Shown: in pieces, positions 1 to 11,084 of the stretch
How positions within the stretch are numbered: position 1 is the first letter of the stretch
How the letters are laid out: the number at the start of each line of letters is the position of its first letter
Assembly (NCBI GenBank): GCA_025677815.1
Contig: JAIXMP010000042.1
Coordinates: 248,001 to 312,000, forward strand
DNA length: 64,000 bases
Direction: 5' to 3'
Origin: Phascolomyces articulosus
Lineage: Eukaryota; Mucoromycota; Mucoromycetes; Mucorales; Lichtheimiaceae
Position numbers and translations under genes: made by a program
Notes under the pieces: model-generated
Told to the model about the DNA's origin: nothing
The model's database searches: none
What the model saw: only the letters and a program-made list of their open reading frames with translations

Positions 1-849
1 TAGTAAAATACCTACTTATCAGGAGATATAGAAATTGTTTTTTGGGAGTGGATTGTAAGTAAGTATGATTTGTATAAAGAGACAAGGTTTGAGTTGGAGC
101 TGTTAATAGTATGCACAATAACGTTAATGTATGGCTTTACAATCCTTTGATCAATAGTAGCAGCAGCAGGATGGATCAATAGCGAGTAGATTAAAAATAC
201 TATATGAAATCATACTTGAAAGTAGAAAGGCCTTATTATTCTCATGACATGGCACGTTATATTTACAAAAAAAAGAGGGTTGGGTATTGTCATAAATATT
301 CATAATAATGGTATAGATATAGGTGTATGCAATCTTGTTGTATACACTAAGGAGATGTGAATAATGATGGTACAAGAATTTGACTTTAAGAATATTATTC
401 TTTTGCATAGTACGTAACCAATAATTTAATAGACATAAAAATAAATTGCCACAGGATATCATAGTGTATCACAGGCAAAATTACACGCTTTTATATAAAA
501 ATTATGCATTATGAGAGACAATCATATTCTGATTCCAACCATCATAATGCTGTGTAGATATAAGTTACCACAATCTTTTTTTTCCCAAAAAGCCCTATCA
601 CCCAAACTTATCCTATATATCGATCTGCTATACCATTTACACAATTACAAACGCACTATCATACCAGCATATGCAGTGTAATTTATTCAAAAGCATGTAA
701 AGAAGGAAAAGAAAAAACAAGAAATACAGTGTTGTTGTTATCGTTCGAGTAGAAAGAGTATATAATGGAGGATAAATAGGAAATCAAAAAACTTGTTATA
801 AAGTAGGAACATAATTTACAGTGACATTATCGTTGTGTTGGTGTTTTTT
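1..849. other. Intergenic, no gene seen
   Basis: This is AT-rich sequence. The one longer reading frame here (minus strand, about 151-462) has no recognisable domain and a low-complexity, Tyr/Ile/Asn-rich composition, so I do not call it. The right end is the 3' flank of the quinone oxidoreductase gene. Confidence 0.6.
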
Positions 850-2275
850 TTAGATCTTGCTATCATGACCACCCACAGTAGCAATAGCCTTGGCGTAGGT
901 TTCACGGTTGTTGATAGCATTCAAACCTTCAGGAATGTTAGCCAAGGTATAAATCTTTTCATATAATGCGGGCTTGACACGACCCGATTCTAAAAGATCG
1001 AACAACCCCTTCCAAACTTCAGGAATTTTTTCGGGTTCGTTCTTGGTATAAGCACCCCAATGGATACCACTAAAAAAGCAATCAAATAATTAACAGGTAA
1101 GATCCTGATGTCCCCATACCAGTCACCAACCATTCATTACCCAATTCTTTTTCATCCATCCATATTCAGTAATTTATATTTCCCCAGAAACTTACACAAC
1201 GGAGATATTCTTCAACAAGATACGGTTGGTGGGCAACTTTTCAAAGGTACCCTTTGCAAATCCAACAACCAAAATACGACCATTCCAGGCGACTGCCTTG
1301 GTACTAAAAATTAAAAAAAATAACATGTTAAAATACGTAAATTTCACAACACAACGGATAATAATGCATGATTTCCATCCGACTTGCATACACATTAAAA
1401 AAAAAATTTTACCTTTGCTCAATTAAACCAACAGGATCATAGATAACATCAGCCCCATGACCGTTTGTAATTTTCTTGACTTGATCAGTCCAATCATTGT
1501 CACGGTAGTTGATAGCATAATCAGCACCATACTTTTTGGCAATTTCCAACTTTTCGGCAGAACCTGCAGTAGCAATGACCTTGGCACCCAAAGCCTTTGC
1601 AATTTGTACTGCAGCAATGCCTACACCACCTGCAGCTGCATGGACAAGACAGTATTCACCAGCCTTGAGTTGAGCTCGCAAAACCAATGCAGCATAAGAG
1701 GTAGGCCATGTAATGAACAATCCAGCAGCTTCTTCAAAGGAAATATTCTTGGGCATTGGTAATACCTTGCTAGCTTCAGTGGTAATTACTTCAGCAAAAG
1801 CAAAACCAGAACCGAAAACACGATCACCAGCCTTATATTGAGGAACAGTGGATTTCTTTACAATACCACTAATAAAAAGGCAAAATATGTATATAAGTTG
1901 ACCTGTTACAACCTTATTTCCCTCCCACCCCCCCTTTTCCAAATTGCTGTATGAACAAACCTGAATTCACCACCTGGGATAAATGGGAATGGAGGTTTGA
2001 TTTGGTATCGACCTTGGATCTTTTTTTTTTTAAAAAAAAATGCCGACATGTTAGTTAGATACGTGTTTCATAGGTAAGGTGAGAGAATGACAGCAAAAAA
2101 TAACAAACAATAGAATAGAAAGCTAATTTACCATAAGGGTATCGAAAAAGTTTAAGCCGATTGCCTTGACTTCAATTTGCAATTCACCCTTCTTGGGTTG
2201 AGGTTCGGGAACATTGTTTTGAAGAACAAGATCATTAGGGCCCTTGAGCCATTGGTTTACAACATAAGCCTTCAT
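850..2275 (-). CDS. NADPH:quinone oxidoreductase (zeta-crystallin type, MDR superfamily)
   Basis: This is a five-exon gene predicted to encode 328 aa: exons 2275-2132, 2019-1961, 1868-1413, 1303-1196 and 1069-850. The start begins MKAYVVNQWLKGPNDLVLQN, typical for the family. The N-terminal GroES-like part contains a PPFPFIPGGEFSGIV stretch; the Rossmann part contains AAAGGVGIAAVQIAKALGAKVIAT, the nucleotide-binding glycine motif. No structural-zinc cysteine cluster is seen, as expected for the zinc-free quinone reductase branch. The family reduces quinones or alpha,beta-unsaturated carbonyls with NADPH, usually in the cytosol. All introns are GT-AG. The protein ends in GGHDSKI. The family is secure; the exact substrate cannot be read from the sequence. 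Confidence 0.9.
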
Positions 2276-2780
2276 ATTAAATATAGAGAGAAGCAGAAAT
2301 AAGATGAAAAAAAAAAAGAGAAAGTGGGGTTGAAAAGGAGTAATTGCTATATAAAAATGCGGGGTTTATGAATTATTTGAAGAATAATTGTGCTTATAAA
2401 TGTTATTAGATCAGCGAGAATTACAGGTGTGAATTTTATTCTCAAGGGAAAACAAGCCAGATTCTTACTACTACAAGTAATACTTATATGAATGACAGAG
2501 CATCTTTATCCATTAAATTCTTCTTTATCATCTTCTTTCTCTTTTTCTTTTTCTCTATTTGTCTTCCCATATAATAAAAAAATGACGGTTTATTTTATTC
2601 ATAAAAGTCAATTGGTGTTGATTATAAATGGCAAATTTAATGCAAAAAATATGACTCGAGTTACACCGAAGCCTTTTCTATATCTGGTAATTGGATCCTT
2701 ACTGACGCGTTTTGAAACCACCCTACTCTTCTACCAAATCTCTTATATTGGCTTTTTCCTAAATTTTTGCGCGCAATATG
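2276..2780. other. 5' flank of the quinone reductase gene, then AT-rich DNA
   Basis: A purine-rich stretch lies directly upstream of the start codon, followed by TATA-like AT-rich DNA. The plus-strand frame at 2492-2800 runs into the transposon end and shows no domain, so it is not called. Confidence 0.4.
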
Positions 2781-3069
2781 GATTTCCAATTTTGCGCTGA
2801 ATGTTTTTCACTTTTGCGTACCAAAATTGTATCTTTGCGCATCATCATCTTCAACTTTGCATCCCTTTATTATCATCTTTGCACGTAAATACTTTTATTT
2901 TTGTGGCTAGATAACAGTTTGTTCATTGAAATTGATAGACTGTTATCGTGTTAAATCGACACTAAAAAGAAAGTAATAAATATAATGTATAACATACAAC
3001 TATGGCAGAACAAAAGCTTAAGAAGCAGATAATAACGACAGTATACATTGCATTGCAAAAAACCATCAA

Positions 3070-4380
3070 CTACAACATCTCTTCCTCTAAAAGGCATCTT
3101 GGAAAAAATGATTTCGAATGAGAAATCCATCCTTCACAATCATTGGGAGTAACTAGTCTAACAAACTCAACAATGCGAGGTGTTAATGGGTCATCTTTCG
3201 TCAACAGTTCACGTCGAACACCTGCTTTCAAATTTGACCAGAAAAGTTCAATGGCGTTCAACAAGGGGGAATACGGAGGAAGATAAGGGGCCTTAAAGTC
3301 TTTATATTCAATAGCCTCCTTTACAATCTTTGGATGATGAATCCAGACGATATCCATTATCAATGTTTTGCCTCGCATATTATTCTTGACAAGGATATCC
3401 ATTACAATTTCAACAAAATCCACTAAATGTTGTGTCCTGGTACCAACCTTGACTGTAATCCGCTCTTCTCCATTTTAACAACTTTCTTCTTTTGATCAGG
3501 CAACTAATTGAGCTCTTTGTAAAGACGGATTAACCACACCTTCGTCGCTAATAGCACCCAATATCGTGAGATTTACACCACGATTATTAGAAGCCTATGC
3601 CTTAGAAGGCATGCCTCGAATTGACCGACTAAACATACATTGCATATGAAGATTAAACCCAGTTTCATCGATAAAAGCACAGGCATCAAAATCGATATTC
3701 TCTTTTTCAACATGCAATACTCAATTCATCCGTTTTGTAATAGTATCTTTGGAATTACGGGCTTCTGACACCTTTTCAAGCTTCTTCATGGTCAAACCAC
3801 AAAGGACAACTAAATGTTTTTGCAGGCTGCTTTGCGTGATTATCACATTGTGGTTTTTATGAATCATATGTTGTGCTTGCTTGATTGTTGCAGTAGGGTT
3901 TTCTTCATAAAACTTTCGAAGGGCTAGGGTGTGTTCCTTTGTGAATGTTGGTAGTGGACATAGTGATCTGGCACTCTGGTTCGGTAAATATGGTTTGCCA
4001 TCTCGAGAACGTGCAAATTTATCTTATGCCGTATGTTGTAGGATGTGCATAATATGGCCGGCTTCTGCACAATTCAAAGTTACGTTCTGAATTAAATCGA
4101 TAAGCTCGACAACTTTTTTATCTGTATATTATCTGTATATTATCTGTACCTCCTGTGTTAAAAAAAACTCAAAATAAGCTTTAGTGATATCAGTATACAT
4201 TCACGAAGATTACTCCAAGTTACTTCTAGGATTTTTTACTTCTTTCTTTTGGAGAGTTTATTCTTGGTCTTCCTCGTCGTTTATTTGGGCCATCATTTTG
4301 TACGGAAACTACTGTAACCCGTGCCTTTTCATCCACCATAGTATCAGTGTCTACGTCGCTTTCTGATATTTCATGCTTAT
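3070..4380 (-). pseudogene. DDE transposase pseudogene (DDE_3 / IS630-Tc1-mariner superfamily)
   Basis: Read on the minus strand, conceptual translation gives in order: an AT-hook-like RRGRPRI (near 4280), an N-terminal DNA-binding region, then the catalytic core. The core has FIDETGFN (first Asp, near 3670), LIMDIVWIHH (second Asp, near 3350) and PYSPLLNAIELFWS (catalytic Glu, near 3240). The open 3' part (3070-3423) is 117 aa. Several in-frame stops interrupt the rest, for example after TKRMN near 3725 and after MPSKA near 3600, so the gene is dead. The family cuts and pastes DNA at TA sites. No intron model removes all the stops. Confidence 0.85.
4119..4149. repeat. Short tandem repeat, 11-base unit, about 3 copies
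   Basis: The unit TATCTGTATAT occurs twice in full and once truncated. It lies within the N-terminal part of the transposase pseudogene, so it probably arose after decay. Confidence 0.8.
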
Positions 4381-5034
4381 ACACCTTATTAGTGCTTGTT
4401 CAATAATATGATAAGCTGTGGTATATTGACTTCTCTTGTTACCTTTTCAAAACACTTAGCAGTTTCTGTCATCGAAACAATTCAGCGAATGCCATCAGAA
4501 AAAAGTGGCACAAAAGTAAGGGAAAAAAGCTATTTACCATACTCGCTGTAATACCTGGGTTATAACAATTATAATAAAATATAAGATAGGATCGAATAGT
4601 GTTCCTTAACTGAATGATTCTTTATTTGATATAAATTATAACGACTATTTATATGTTTTTGTTAACTATGCTAATCTTTGGCTAATACTAAATAATATGC
4701 GGATACTGATGATAATGTAATAGTATGGCACTTTGTGATCTTTATTGATTCTAGACGAGCGCCATAATGCTGGATTGGCAGCTGGGATTTTGCTGGCACA
4801 TGCATTGGAGTTGATGGCGCGTGCCTAAGTTATTCTTTTGCTTACATTCGCACGGTCATAAATAATTACACAATCTGAGGGGTAATTTAACTGCACACAC
4901 TGTTTTTTACTTAATGCAACAAAATCGATTTAAAAGTTTTTCTTTTTTATATTGGCTATTCTTTCTATGGCTTCTATTCTTTTTCTTCGATTCAGTTTCC
5001 AAGCCATACAAAACAACACATCTCAAGAAACGAA

Positions 5035-6000
5035 AATATTATAGCCTTACCCTACGAGATCACATTTGAGGTGGCCGAAAAATTAGAATCGTAGCAGATC
5101 GTTTGAATTTTATGCTTGTTACCAAGTTCTTTTGGCATTCAGCACAGGCATGGGTCTCTATGCTCTTGCAATATAAACTGGTGAAATTCGATCTTTACCA
5201 GTTCCAAGCGAATCACCCTATTTTTTCTTCTATGACATCGTTGCTTCCCTTGAACTTGAATACCAAGAATTACCTAGAAATGTTTCCAGCATCGAACTCA
5301 TAAATATTCTTAAACGATTCAAAAACTTGAAAAGCGTCGTGTTTGGCGAATTAGTTGTCCTTCCAAAAAACATCGCAGGCGTTCGACTCACTTTAGTGAA
5401 AAAACACTGTAGAAAACGGTATTCCTGAATATCCCCGAATTTCCTGAAAAGGTCAAGTTGATGATTTTCAACAGAAATAAGACTAAAATCTATAATGAAC
5501 AATTTCCACATATATGTATTCCCTTGGGCAAGTCATCCTATGCTTTAATTGACTAGAGATAATAGTAATGAATTTCGACTTTTTATATGGAGTTCCGGAT
5601 ATATTATATCCCATATTCCTGACTTCAGGATTTCTGGTAACAAAATCGGGAATATTCAGGAATATTTTTCTACAGTGAAGCACCCAAGCATCAAGGTTAC
5701 TTTTGAAAATATTGAAGGCCATGATGACCAACTTGAAGATCCTTCTCGTTTTATCTGCAACACATCACCCATGGATGAATCTTTGTCCAAGGAACATATT
5801 GAAAAGACCAGTTGATGATTACTATACAACACTTGAAAATTTGCATTGCATTGATACTGGTTATTATGGCAACGAAGGTCGATTTCGAGGTTATGATATG
5901 GAACGTTATTGGAAGTTCCAGAAGTTTGACCAGGCTGAACAAGGTAAAATTATATAATTTTATCAATTCATTAGCTTCTTGAATTCATGTACATATTTCT
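5035..6000 (+). pseudogene. F-box / leucine-rich-repeat protein pseudogene
   Basis: Pieces of an F-box protein appear in several frames. IIALPYEITFEVAEKLES (from about 5040) is the start of an F-box; a frameshift follows, then RLNFMLVTKFFWHSAQAWVS continues it (from about 5097). Downstream fragments have LRR-like composition (FKNLKSVVFGELVVLPKN at about 5320; VKHPSIKVTFENIEGHDDQL at about 5680; DDYYTTLENLHCIDTGYYG at about 5813). Stops and frame changes lie between them. F-box proteins are substrate adaptors of SCF ubiquitin ligases; two intact members lie at 48956 and 61532. The relic sits between the two inverted transposon arms. Confidence 0.6.
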
Positions 6001-7306
6001 TTTGTATACTGCTAGGATTTTGTTCTCTTAGGAACCATCCCATTCATACTCTTGTCAAAGTCCCCAGAGCTTTGGACAAGCTGATCACCAAAGAAACAGC
6101 TTATTATGGAATTTTACAATCATTCGATGCACGACTAGTTTTATCTCATGCGACTACATATACTGCAAATCCATTTCTTTCTCGGGAAAGTTCCTTCGTT
6201 ATAATTGCAGGAAGTGAACTGCCAGAAAATGCGGTTTTTCTTGTGTCACCCAATTTGCCATAATAACCAGAGATAGCAAGCATTCCTAGTGGGTCCCAAC
6301 GGACAACAAATTGATAATGTGGATTGCCAAAATCACGTTGCTCGAGTAACTTGGCCTCCAGTACCGATGTCAATGATTCAAAATTCTTGTGCCCGCAGTC
6401 GTCGACATGAGGTTCTCTTGCAATAAAAACATCAATATATATCGCTAAGATCTAATATACTTCCCCAAATATCAGTGTTGTTACAAATTTTCCGGCTTGA
6501 TCAATAATATAATCATTCAATTGTTTACCTGCTCACACGATGCGAATTAAATACAGAGGGGTACCTCCATATATGATGGATGCTCCTTATATGAAACACA
6601 TAAAAATTTAGCGAAGTCATCAACCCTGTTTGCTTGTTAACTCGTTCACTGCTGGACTTGGGCTGTGTTCGAGCCCACAGCAAGGAATATCATCGCTTGA
6701 CGTTGCGTGAACTGTTTTTTTAACAGAACTGCAGCATAGAACATCAAACTCTTGATGAGAGTCTATTATTCCTAAACACAGTTGGGGTTAGTATTCTTTG
6801 AAAGAGAAGATTTATTTTTTTACCAAAAGCAAAGTAAATTACAAATACTAACAATTATTGATGTTTTTTTAGGCTGACTCAGTGGCTGCTGTCCTTTACT
6901 TTATGAAGTTTATGATTCCTTACAGTCCTTCAACAGGTTATAACGAAATGATATACCCTGATCATTCGAAATTTCTAATGATTTGAGCTCGGGTTGGAAG
7001 AGCTAGAAAGATGTTCAACAAGTGCTTTGTCAAAATGGGAGCCATGTAATTAACGAAAGATACAAATATCTGGATGGCTATCTTATAGTTTGTTTTATGC
7101 TGTCTGATTAATACGATGAAAATTTTGTGTTTTATTTAACGTCTCCGGTGAATACTTCGTCAGGTCTGACATCTTTGTTCGAGTCAGATCTTAAATGCAT
7201 AAAGAACGAAAAAAAAAATCCCGTCATTGAGACAAGGAAAAAGTCAAAGGAAAAGAAAAGAGTTTAAAAAGAAAGGAAGGTTTTCATATATATATAGAAT
7301 ACTAGG
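6001..7306. other. Decayed sequence between transposon pieces
   Basis: Both strands show open but unrecognised stretches at 5979-6263 and 6146-6373. They overlap, and neither carries a domain that I know. A GC-richer hairpin-forming stretch (GCTGTG / CACAGC around TTCGAGCC) is at about 6660-6700. No gene is called. Confidence 0.4.
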
Positions 7307-7515
7307 TTAAGGGTTCTTGACGTGGTGTTCATAGTTAAACAAAGGGAATTTTGAAACTGATTGGTGTGCCTTAACTACATAATCTGGTTCAGGAAGAGGA
7401 AGTTTAAACCATTTTAATAGTGCTTTGTCAGGTTCTGGATCAATGTATTGTTGGTAATTTGATCCTGGATGTTGGCGCCAAACCAGTTCCGCTAAGAGGC
7501 TACATAGTTCTGAAA
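7307..7515 (-). mobile_element. Non-LTR (LINE) retrotransposon 3' fragment
   Basis: Minus-strand translation gives SLLAELVWRQHPGSNYQQYIDPEPDKALLKWFKLPLPEPD in pieces, which matches the C-terminal tail of the LINE ORF at 40148-41041 (ILAELDYLQHPESNQQQCID, then DPGQAQIKWIEPLPSPG). The fragment is 5'-truncated and is cut off abruptly where transposon copy B begins (about 7516). The polypurine-rich DNA at about 7200-7290 may be its former 3' tail. The identification rests on the match between the two copies. Confidence 0.65.
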
Positions 7516-7967
7516 ACCATTGAACTTTTCTGGTCGAAATTGAAAGCAGGTTTTTGACGTGAACTGTTGACGAAAGATGACCCATTAACACCTCGCATTG
7601 TTGAGTTTGTTAGACTAGTTACTCCCAATGATTGTGAAGGATGGATTTCTCATTCGAAATCATTTTTTCCAAGATGCCTTTTAGAGGAAGAGATGTTGTA
7701 GTCGATGGTTTTTTGCAGTGTATTGTATACTGTCGTTATTATCTGCTTCTTAATCTTTTGTTCTGCCATAGCTGTATGCTATACATTATATTTATTACTT
7801 TCTTTTTAGTGTCGATTTAACACGATAACAGTCTATCAATTTCAATGAACAAACTGTTATCTAGCCACAAAAATAAAAGTATTTACGTGCAAAGATGATA
7901 ATAAAGGGATGCAAAGTTGAAAATGATGATGCGCAAACATGATAATAAAGGGACGCAAAATTGGAAA
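7516..7967 (+). mobile_element. IS630/Tc1/mariner-type transposon, copy B (fragment, inverted relative to copy A)
   Basis: This is the last third of the transposase plus its 3' arm, in the opposite orientation to copy A. The plus-strand reading IELFWSKLKAG, then a stop, then RELLTKDDPLTPRIVEFVRL... ends in LLEEEML and a stop at about 7700, nearly identical to copy A. The arm has two units of a subterminal repeat (GATGATAATAAAGGGATGC, then CATGATAATAAAGGGACGC) and GCGCAAA motifs. The catalytic Asp residues are absent, so it is a dead 5'-truncated copy. Confidence 0.8.
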
Positions 7968-7999
7968 CTCAAATTGTGCAAATTTGAAAAAAAGCAAGG

Positions 8000-9882
8000 C
8001 GCAAAACTTCAACAACGGCCACGTTTCTTGTTATATAAGTTGCCTTTTTGTTTCATAAGATCTATGCTTATTAATTTACTAAGTTCTAGTTTTCCTTATT
8101 AGACATCACACAAGAACAAACTAAAAAAGGAGAAATGTTATGGCTTTTTTTTAAATATATATCGAGATATTGAGATTAAAATGATTAGCAAGTGCTGGTC
8201 TTCATAGTAATGGATGATTTTTGTCATTTGACTTTACAAAAATATGAAAGTCGATTTTAAGCAACCTTCAGTTTCTGTTGTAATACTTTGGAGGGTAAAA
8301 ATGGCATCATCACATATTAATAATTGTTTGGCGACACCATCCACAGATATAAGCACATATTATTATAATATTACCGTCGACAATGTGAGAAGCGACAAAA
8401 AGAGGTTCTTCAAAATTAAATATATTATACCTGTAAGCTATTTCAAATAAAGAAAAAAAACAAGAAGAGAATTTTGACTTGATGCTTTTAAATAGCACTA
8501 TCATAGTTACAAAATGTATCCTGGGTTTGCGGACAGACTATTGACAATTATTATGAAAGCCAATTCTGATGATATGATGCTTCTATTAGTAACGATAAAA
8601 TTGCTTTAGAAAGTACTGTCGATGATACTGCGATTATTGTGATGAAGCAAAGTGATTCGATAGTATCTACTGATTCACCTTAAACCCATCCATTTTTTTA
8701 ACATCTTCGCAAAGTGTATGTAACAATAAATCTTTTTTTACACGTGTAATACTTGTTCTTCCATCTCTTGCTCATTATTGTAGAGCACGATTTTATTGTC
8801 GCCTGGATGGTATATATCAAAGATAATATATTATATTACATCAAGCAGCAGATTTTTTTATACATTTTCTCAAACTTTTTTTCGGGTAAGAACACATCAA
8901 CCTTAAATGCAAGATGATGGATCTATAGCAATCGATTATTTTATGCCCAATCTCCACTTTTTTTCATGCTTGTAACGATTTTGTTATATAGAATGGTATA
9001 TCTAAAAAATGGATGATGTATTAGCCTTATGTTGTGGTGTTTATCTCGTTATCTATTCTTATTTTTGTATCATATATTATCATTATTATTAGTCGGTTAA
9101 TATTTAATGTAGCTCTCAAATCACTCATACTTTTTCATGTCAAGAAAAAGTGTTCTGTATTTACAAGTTCAACAATGTCGGATAACAGCCTAATCATTAT
9201 TTTATTTTTGACATGAGACATAGTGATATACATTGTTTAAATAAAAGCATCATTTTTATCCAATGCAAAAACTTGGGATGCATATACATCTTCTCAGTAT
9301 TTTTTCCAGTTGTAAAATCTATACTACTATACATTAATATTCTGATTTTATTTTTTTACTGCAAATTGAATAATAACGATGCATGACCTTTTAATGCCGT
9401 CTCACCCTCAAACATTTCTTTTTTTTTTTGCATTCATCCATAAAGTTTTTGAAGATATTGATTGTTGGTGGTGAATGGATGGCATCCATCGAAATATATA
9501 TTCTCAAGATATTTTGTAAATCAAGTCATCGAATCGCTCCAATTATGAATGTTTTTATATCCTCTCATTGACTTATTCAAATCACTTTTTTTTCAGATAG
9601 ATAAAAGAATCACCAAAATGAAATTTATAGCAAATGGAGTAAATGAAGCCATGTAATTAATAATATAGACAGCAGATTGAATGGAGAAAAATATGATGAA
9701 AGATAAAAGAAAAAAGCGAGAGAAAGAGAAGGGGGAAATTTCAAAGTAATAATAAAGATAAGATTGTGTGTGAGTGTGTCATGGTGTATATATATAATGG
9801 AATGGTCATCATTGGAGAGTAAGAGTTGGAGGGGAGGGGTATTTTGAATAATTTGAATCATATAGTTCACCAAGAAGATGTT
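8000..9882. other. AT-rich intergenic region
   Basis: There are many short runs of T and A and no recognisable domain on either strand. A plus-strand stretch near 8515-8690 (reading MYPGFADRLLTIIMKANSDD, then a second frame DKIALESTVDDTAIIVMK) could be a decayed coding fragment, but nothing identifies it. Confidence 0.5.
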
Positions 9883-10819
9883 TTACCATCCCTCAGTTCC
9901 ATAGCGTTCAATTGTTTTCATTAAGATAGGTCGAACAACATTCCATCGATCCTCGCACTCCTTTGCTGAATGTCTTCCTTCCAATTTAGTTTCTACTTCA
10001 TACCATCGTGGTCCAGCTCGAGGGAATCTTGTCCAAGCATGTTGTAATAATATTAAATCATCTTGTCGTGTCCATTCCTTTGGTTTTGTTGTTTTCGAAA
10101 TCTTATTCATTTTTGTAATCTTTGGCGTTTTTGTTGATGATGAGGGTGATGATGATTTGGTGGAAGGAGCAGTTGAATTAGATTGTGATGAAGGTTTAGA
10201 ATTGTTTGGCTTTGACTATAAATATATAGGTAATGTAAAGATACAAAGGATTAAAATCATTGTTTCTCTCTTTCTTATCCTAAATTAATTATAGTACCTG
10301 TTGAGATTCATCCAGAATGTGTTGTACCACGTGAGTTGCTGTGTAAGTCTTTCGGCTAGTTACCCTTCGTCGTTTAGATTTATGATCCTAAATTCATTAT
10401 CATGATATAAATATATATTCCATAGCGAAAAAAAGGGAAACCTTTTTGTTTTATAAATGATAAGACCATATAGTACCTGATCGGTATCGAGAGCGGTGTT
10501 GTTATCAAGAGTCTCCGCAATCACTGCATAGTATGGATCTATGCGGGTGTAATAATAATTATCTCCTTTTATATAAGTACCAAGATATTATTCATTATTT
10601 TGATAAAGAAAATAAAAAGGAATAAAATATCTTACCCTCGGGAGGTGCTAAACGAGATATAGACGGGGAACCAGTACGTTTAAAGTTTTGAATGATTTGA
10701 CGAATGCTGCCTTTGGTAAGGTCGGTCATTTCCATTATTTGACTATCGACTGCACCAGCTAAGTGAGCACCGACAACATACCAGCGTATATGTTCTGGTA
10801 TATTCTGTTTCGTAGACAT
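9883..10819 (-). CDS. Transposase-like HTH plus SANT/Myb DNA-binding protein
   Basis: This is a four-exon gene predicted at 222 aa: exons 10819-10636, 10538-10477, 10387-10298 and 10215-9883. Residues about 1-60 form a helix-turn-helix like the N-terminal domain of Tc1/IS630 transposases (a region containing DLTKGSIRQIIQNFKRTGSP). A basic linker KSKRRR follows, then a Ser/Pro/Lys-rich spacer. The C-terminal part (about 155-222) is a SANT/Myb repeat, KEWTRQDDLILLQHAWTRFP...W..V...L.GR....CEDRW, with three tryptophan-type positions conserved. The protein stops two residues after the last recognisable helix, and no catalytic DDE domain is present. A DNA-binding, regulatory role is inferred. The HTH probably came from a transposon. 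The first ATG matches the start of the domain. Confidence 0.75.
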
Positions 10820-11084
10820 GGATTAAGACAATGAGGATGACAGTTATAAAAAATATATATTTATTGTCAAATGGAATGTAAAAAGTGAATTTAATAAAAT
10901 AGAAGCAAATAGAAATAAAAGAAAAAAGAAACTGTGAGAAAGGGGGTAAAAGAATAATTAGCGGCACCCTATTTAAAGAAATCCTAATCTCTATCTGCAC
11001 GACCCATCACCTTACACCATATAAGTAGCAATTTATATATTTATATATATATATCCAATCGTATGCATTGCAGGAAGAATGTGT
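10820..11084. promoter_or_regulatory. Upstream region of the HTH-SANT gene and 3' flank of the SDR gene
   Basis: AT-rich with a (TA)n run at about 11035-11055. It separates two minus-strand genes and presumably holds the promoter of the HTH-SANT gene. No specific element is recognisable. Confidence 0.35.

Larger units (their letters stand above)
2783..4400 (-). mobile_element. Decayed IS630/Tc1/mariner-type DNA transposon, copy A
   Basis: The element carries a minus-strand DDE transposase pseudogene (separate entry). Its outer arm, about 2783-2960, has repeated TTTGCGC/TTTGCA motifs and the phrase CCCTTTATTATCATCTTTGC. About 430 bases of this end recur in inverted orientation at 7516-7967. 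I could not find a matching inverted terminus on the high-coordinate side, so the right border is approximate. A short tandem repeat of an 11-base unit (TATCTGTATAT, three copies) sits inside at 4119-4149. Confidence 0.8.

Noticed and set aside
151..462. 103-codon minus-strand frame
   Set aside because: Tyr/Ile/Asn-rich, no domain, no promoter or splice context; typical of AT-rich noise.
6655..6705. Possible tRNA around TGTTCGAGCCC
   Set aside because: The stem/loop lengths do not fit a T arm, and no acceptor stem is present; it is just a hairpin.
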